Positions 6,309-6,639 of a stretch of 6,639 nucleotides of DNA are shown here, piece by piece. The notes under the pieces are model-generated. The model worked only from the letters and a program-made list of their open reading frames with translations, did no database searches and was not told the DNA's origin. The position numbers were made by a program, and so were the translations under genes. Position 1 is the first letter of the stretch; every line of letters starts with the position of its first letter. Origin of the DNA: Actinomycetes bacterium (GTDB lineage: Bacteria; Actinomycetota; Actinomycetes; Actinomycetales; Cellulomonadaceae); contig JAEWEI010000157.1 of NCBI GenBank assembly GCA_023389545.1, positions 1 to 6,639 on the forward strand, read 5' to 3'.

Positions 6309-6334
6309 CGATTCGACGCGCCTGAGTCGAATCG
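6309..6334 (+). promoter_or_regulatory. 9-bp inverted repeat between mntR and the MFS gene: operator or weak terminator
   Basis: CGATTCGAC (6309-6317) and GTCGAATCG (6326-6334) are perfect inverted arms around an 8-base loop. A further TTCGA at 6336-6340 pairs with the right arm (TCGAA, 6327-6331) across 4 bases, so three TTCGA half-sites lie within 30 bases. Only a short TTT follows, which makes a classical intrinsic terminator doubtful. An operator for a local regulator of the MFS gene fits better. The rest of the 118-base gap (6278-6395) shows nothing else convincing. Confidence 0.45.
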
Positions 6335-6395
6335 TTTCGAGAACGTCGAGGCAGGCTGCCAGCCCCCACGTCCGAGCCGCTGGGAGGCGACACGC

Positions 6396-6639
6396 ATGGC
6401 CGAGACCACATCCGAGGCGCGCCCGGCGTCGCCCGCCGCGACTGGCGGCGCCCGCCGGCGCGGCGTCCAGCCCGCGCTGATCGCCCTCGCCCTCGGCGGG
6501 TTCTCCATCGGCACCACCGAGTTCACCACGATGGGCCTGCTGCCCGAGATCGCCGCCAGCGTCGGCGTCTCGATCCCCACCGCCGGGCACATCATCACCG
6601 CGTACGCGCTCGGCGTCGTCATCGGGGCCCCGCTGCTCA
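6396..6639 (+). CDS. MFS transporter, drug/sugar efflux type (DHA1), 3' partial
   Basis: Only the first 81 residues are in the window and the frame stays open to its end. ATG 6396 is preceded by GGGAGG (6382-6387), eight bases away. A hydrophilic N-terminus of ~23 residues with an RRR patch is followed by helix 1 (about 24-46, GFSIGTTEFTTMGLLPEIA) and the start of helix 2 (about 62-81, AGHIITAYALGVVIGAPLL). The pattern G-x-TEF-x-x-MGLLPEIA, then TAY-ALGVV-GAP, is characteristic of AraJ/YdhP-like DHA1 exporters of the major facilitator superfamily. The substrate cannot be told. It has its own ribosome binding site, 118 bases after mntR with an inverted repeat between, so it is probably a separate unit. 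A role in metal homeostasis is not indicated. Confidence 0.85.
   Translation, partial: MAETTSEARPASPAATGGARRRGVQPALIALALGGFSIGTTEFTTMGLLPEIAASVGVSIPTAGHIITAYALGVVIGAPLL

Noticed and set aside
6327..6340. SOS (LexA) box in the MFS upstream region
   Set aside because: TCGAA-N4-TTCGA lacks the inner C and G of the actinobacterial box (TCGAAC-N4-GTTCGA) and is two bases too short.
6298..6480. Small 60-residue open frame before and overlapping the MFS gene
   Set aside because: It has no ribosome binding site, is Arg/Ala/Pro-rich, and overlaps the well-supported MFS start in another frame.
5372..6622. A 416-residue minus-strand open frame over mntC, mntR and the MFS start
   Set aside because: It is again in register with the mntR codons and explained the same way; the sense strand carries the recognisable proteins.
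1..6639. CRISPR array, transposon, phage or new defence system
   Set aside because: No spaced direct repeats, transposase, integrase, nuclease or toxin-like gene is visible; the genes are ordinary chromosomal transport, regulatory and envelope functions with uniform composition.

Overview
The window is very GC-rich and is read almost entirely on the + strand. Codons end mostly in G or C, genes overlap by 4 bases, and several starts sit 6-7 bases downstream of a TANNNT-like -10 box with no Shine-Dalgarno sequence (leaderless style). Together with the lipobox lipoprotein and the three-domain DtxR-family regulator, this points to a high-GC Gram-positive actinobacterium, possibly a relative of the Cellulomonas/Demequina group. 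The genus is a guess.

Layout. Bases 2-955 are the 3' part of an unidentified, probably surface-exposed protein: a possible cell-wall-binding-type segment followed by an alpha/beta (perhaps TIM-barrel) domain. Bases 1010-2842 encode a membrane-anchored metallophosphoesterase whose complete five-motif catalytic domain is predicted to lie outside the cell, on a Thr/Pro/Ser- and Asp/Ala-rich stalk. Bases 2924-6277 form a compact manganese-uptake operon: lipoprotein metal receptor (mntA), ATPase (mntB), membrane permease (mntC) and the Mn-type DtxR-family repressor (mntR). Each junction is a 4-base start/stop overlap. After a 118-base gap with a 9-bp inverted repeat, an MFS drug/sugar-efflux-type transporter begins at 6396 and runs off the window.

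How it works together. MntA, tethered by its lipid, should capture Mn2+ outside the membrane and hand it to MntC; MntB powers import. MntR has Asp and Glu at the two positions that separate Mn sensors from Fe sensors in its family. A near-perfect palindrome matching my memory of the actinobacterial MntR operator lies over the -10 box and start of mntA, so high Mn should shut the operon off. mntR also has its own leaderless promoter candidate inside the end of mntC, which would keep repressor supplied when the operon is silent.

The most notable observation is in MntA. Its predicted ligands (H93, H157, E223, D298) and a Cys pair (C222, C271) match the spacing I recall for the cyanobacterial receptor MntC, where the Cys pair forms a disulfide proposed to make Mn binding redox-controlled. 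I saw no CRISPR array, mobile element, RNA gene or wholly new multi-gene system.
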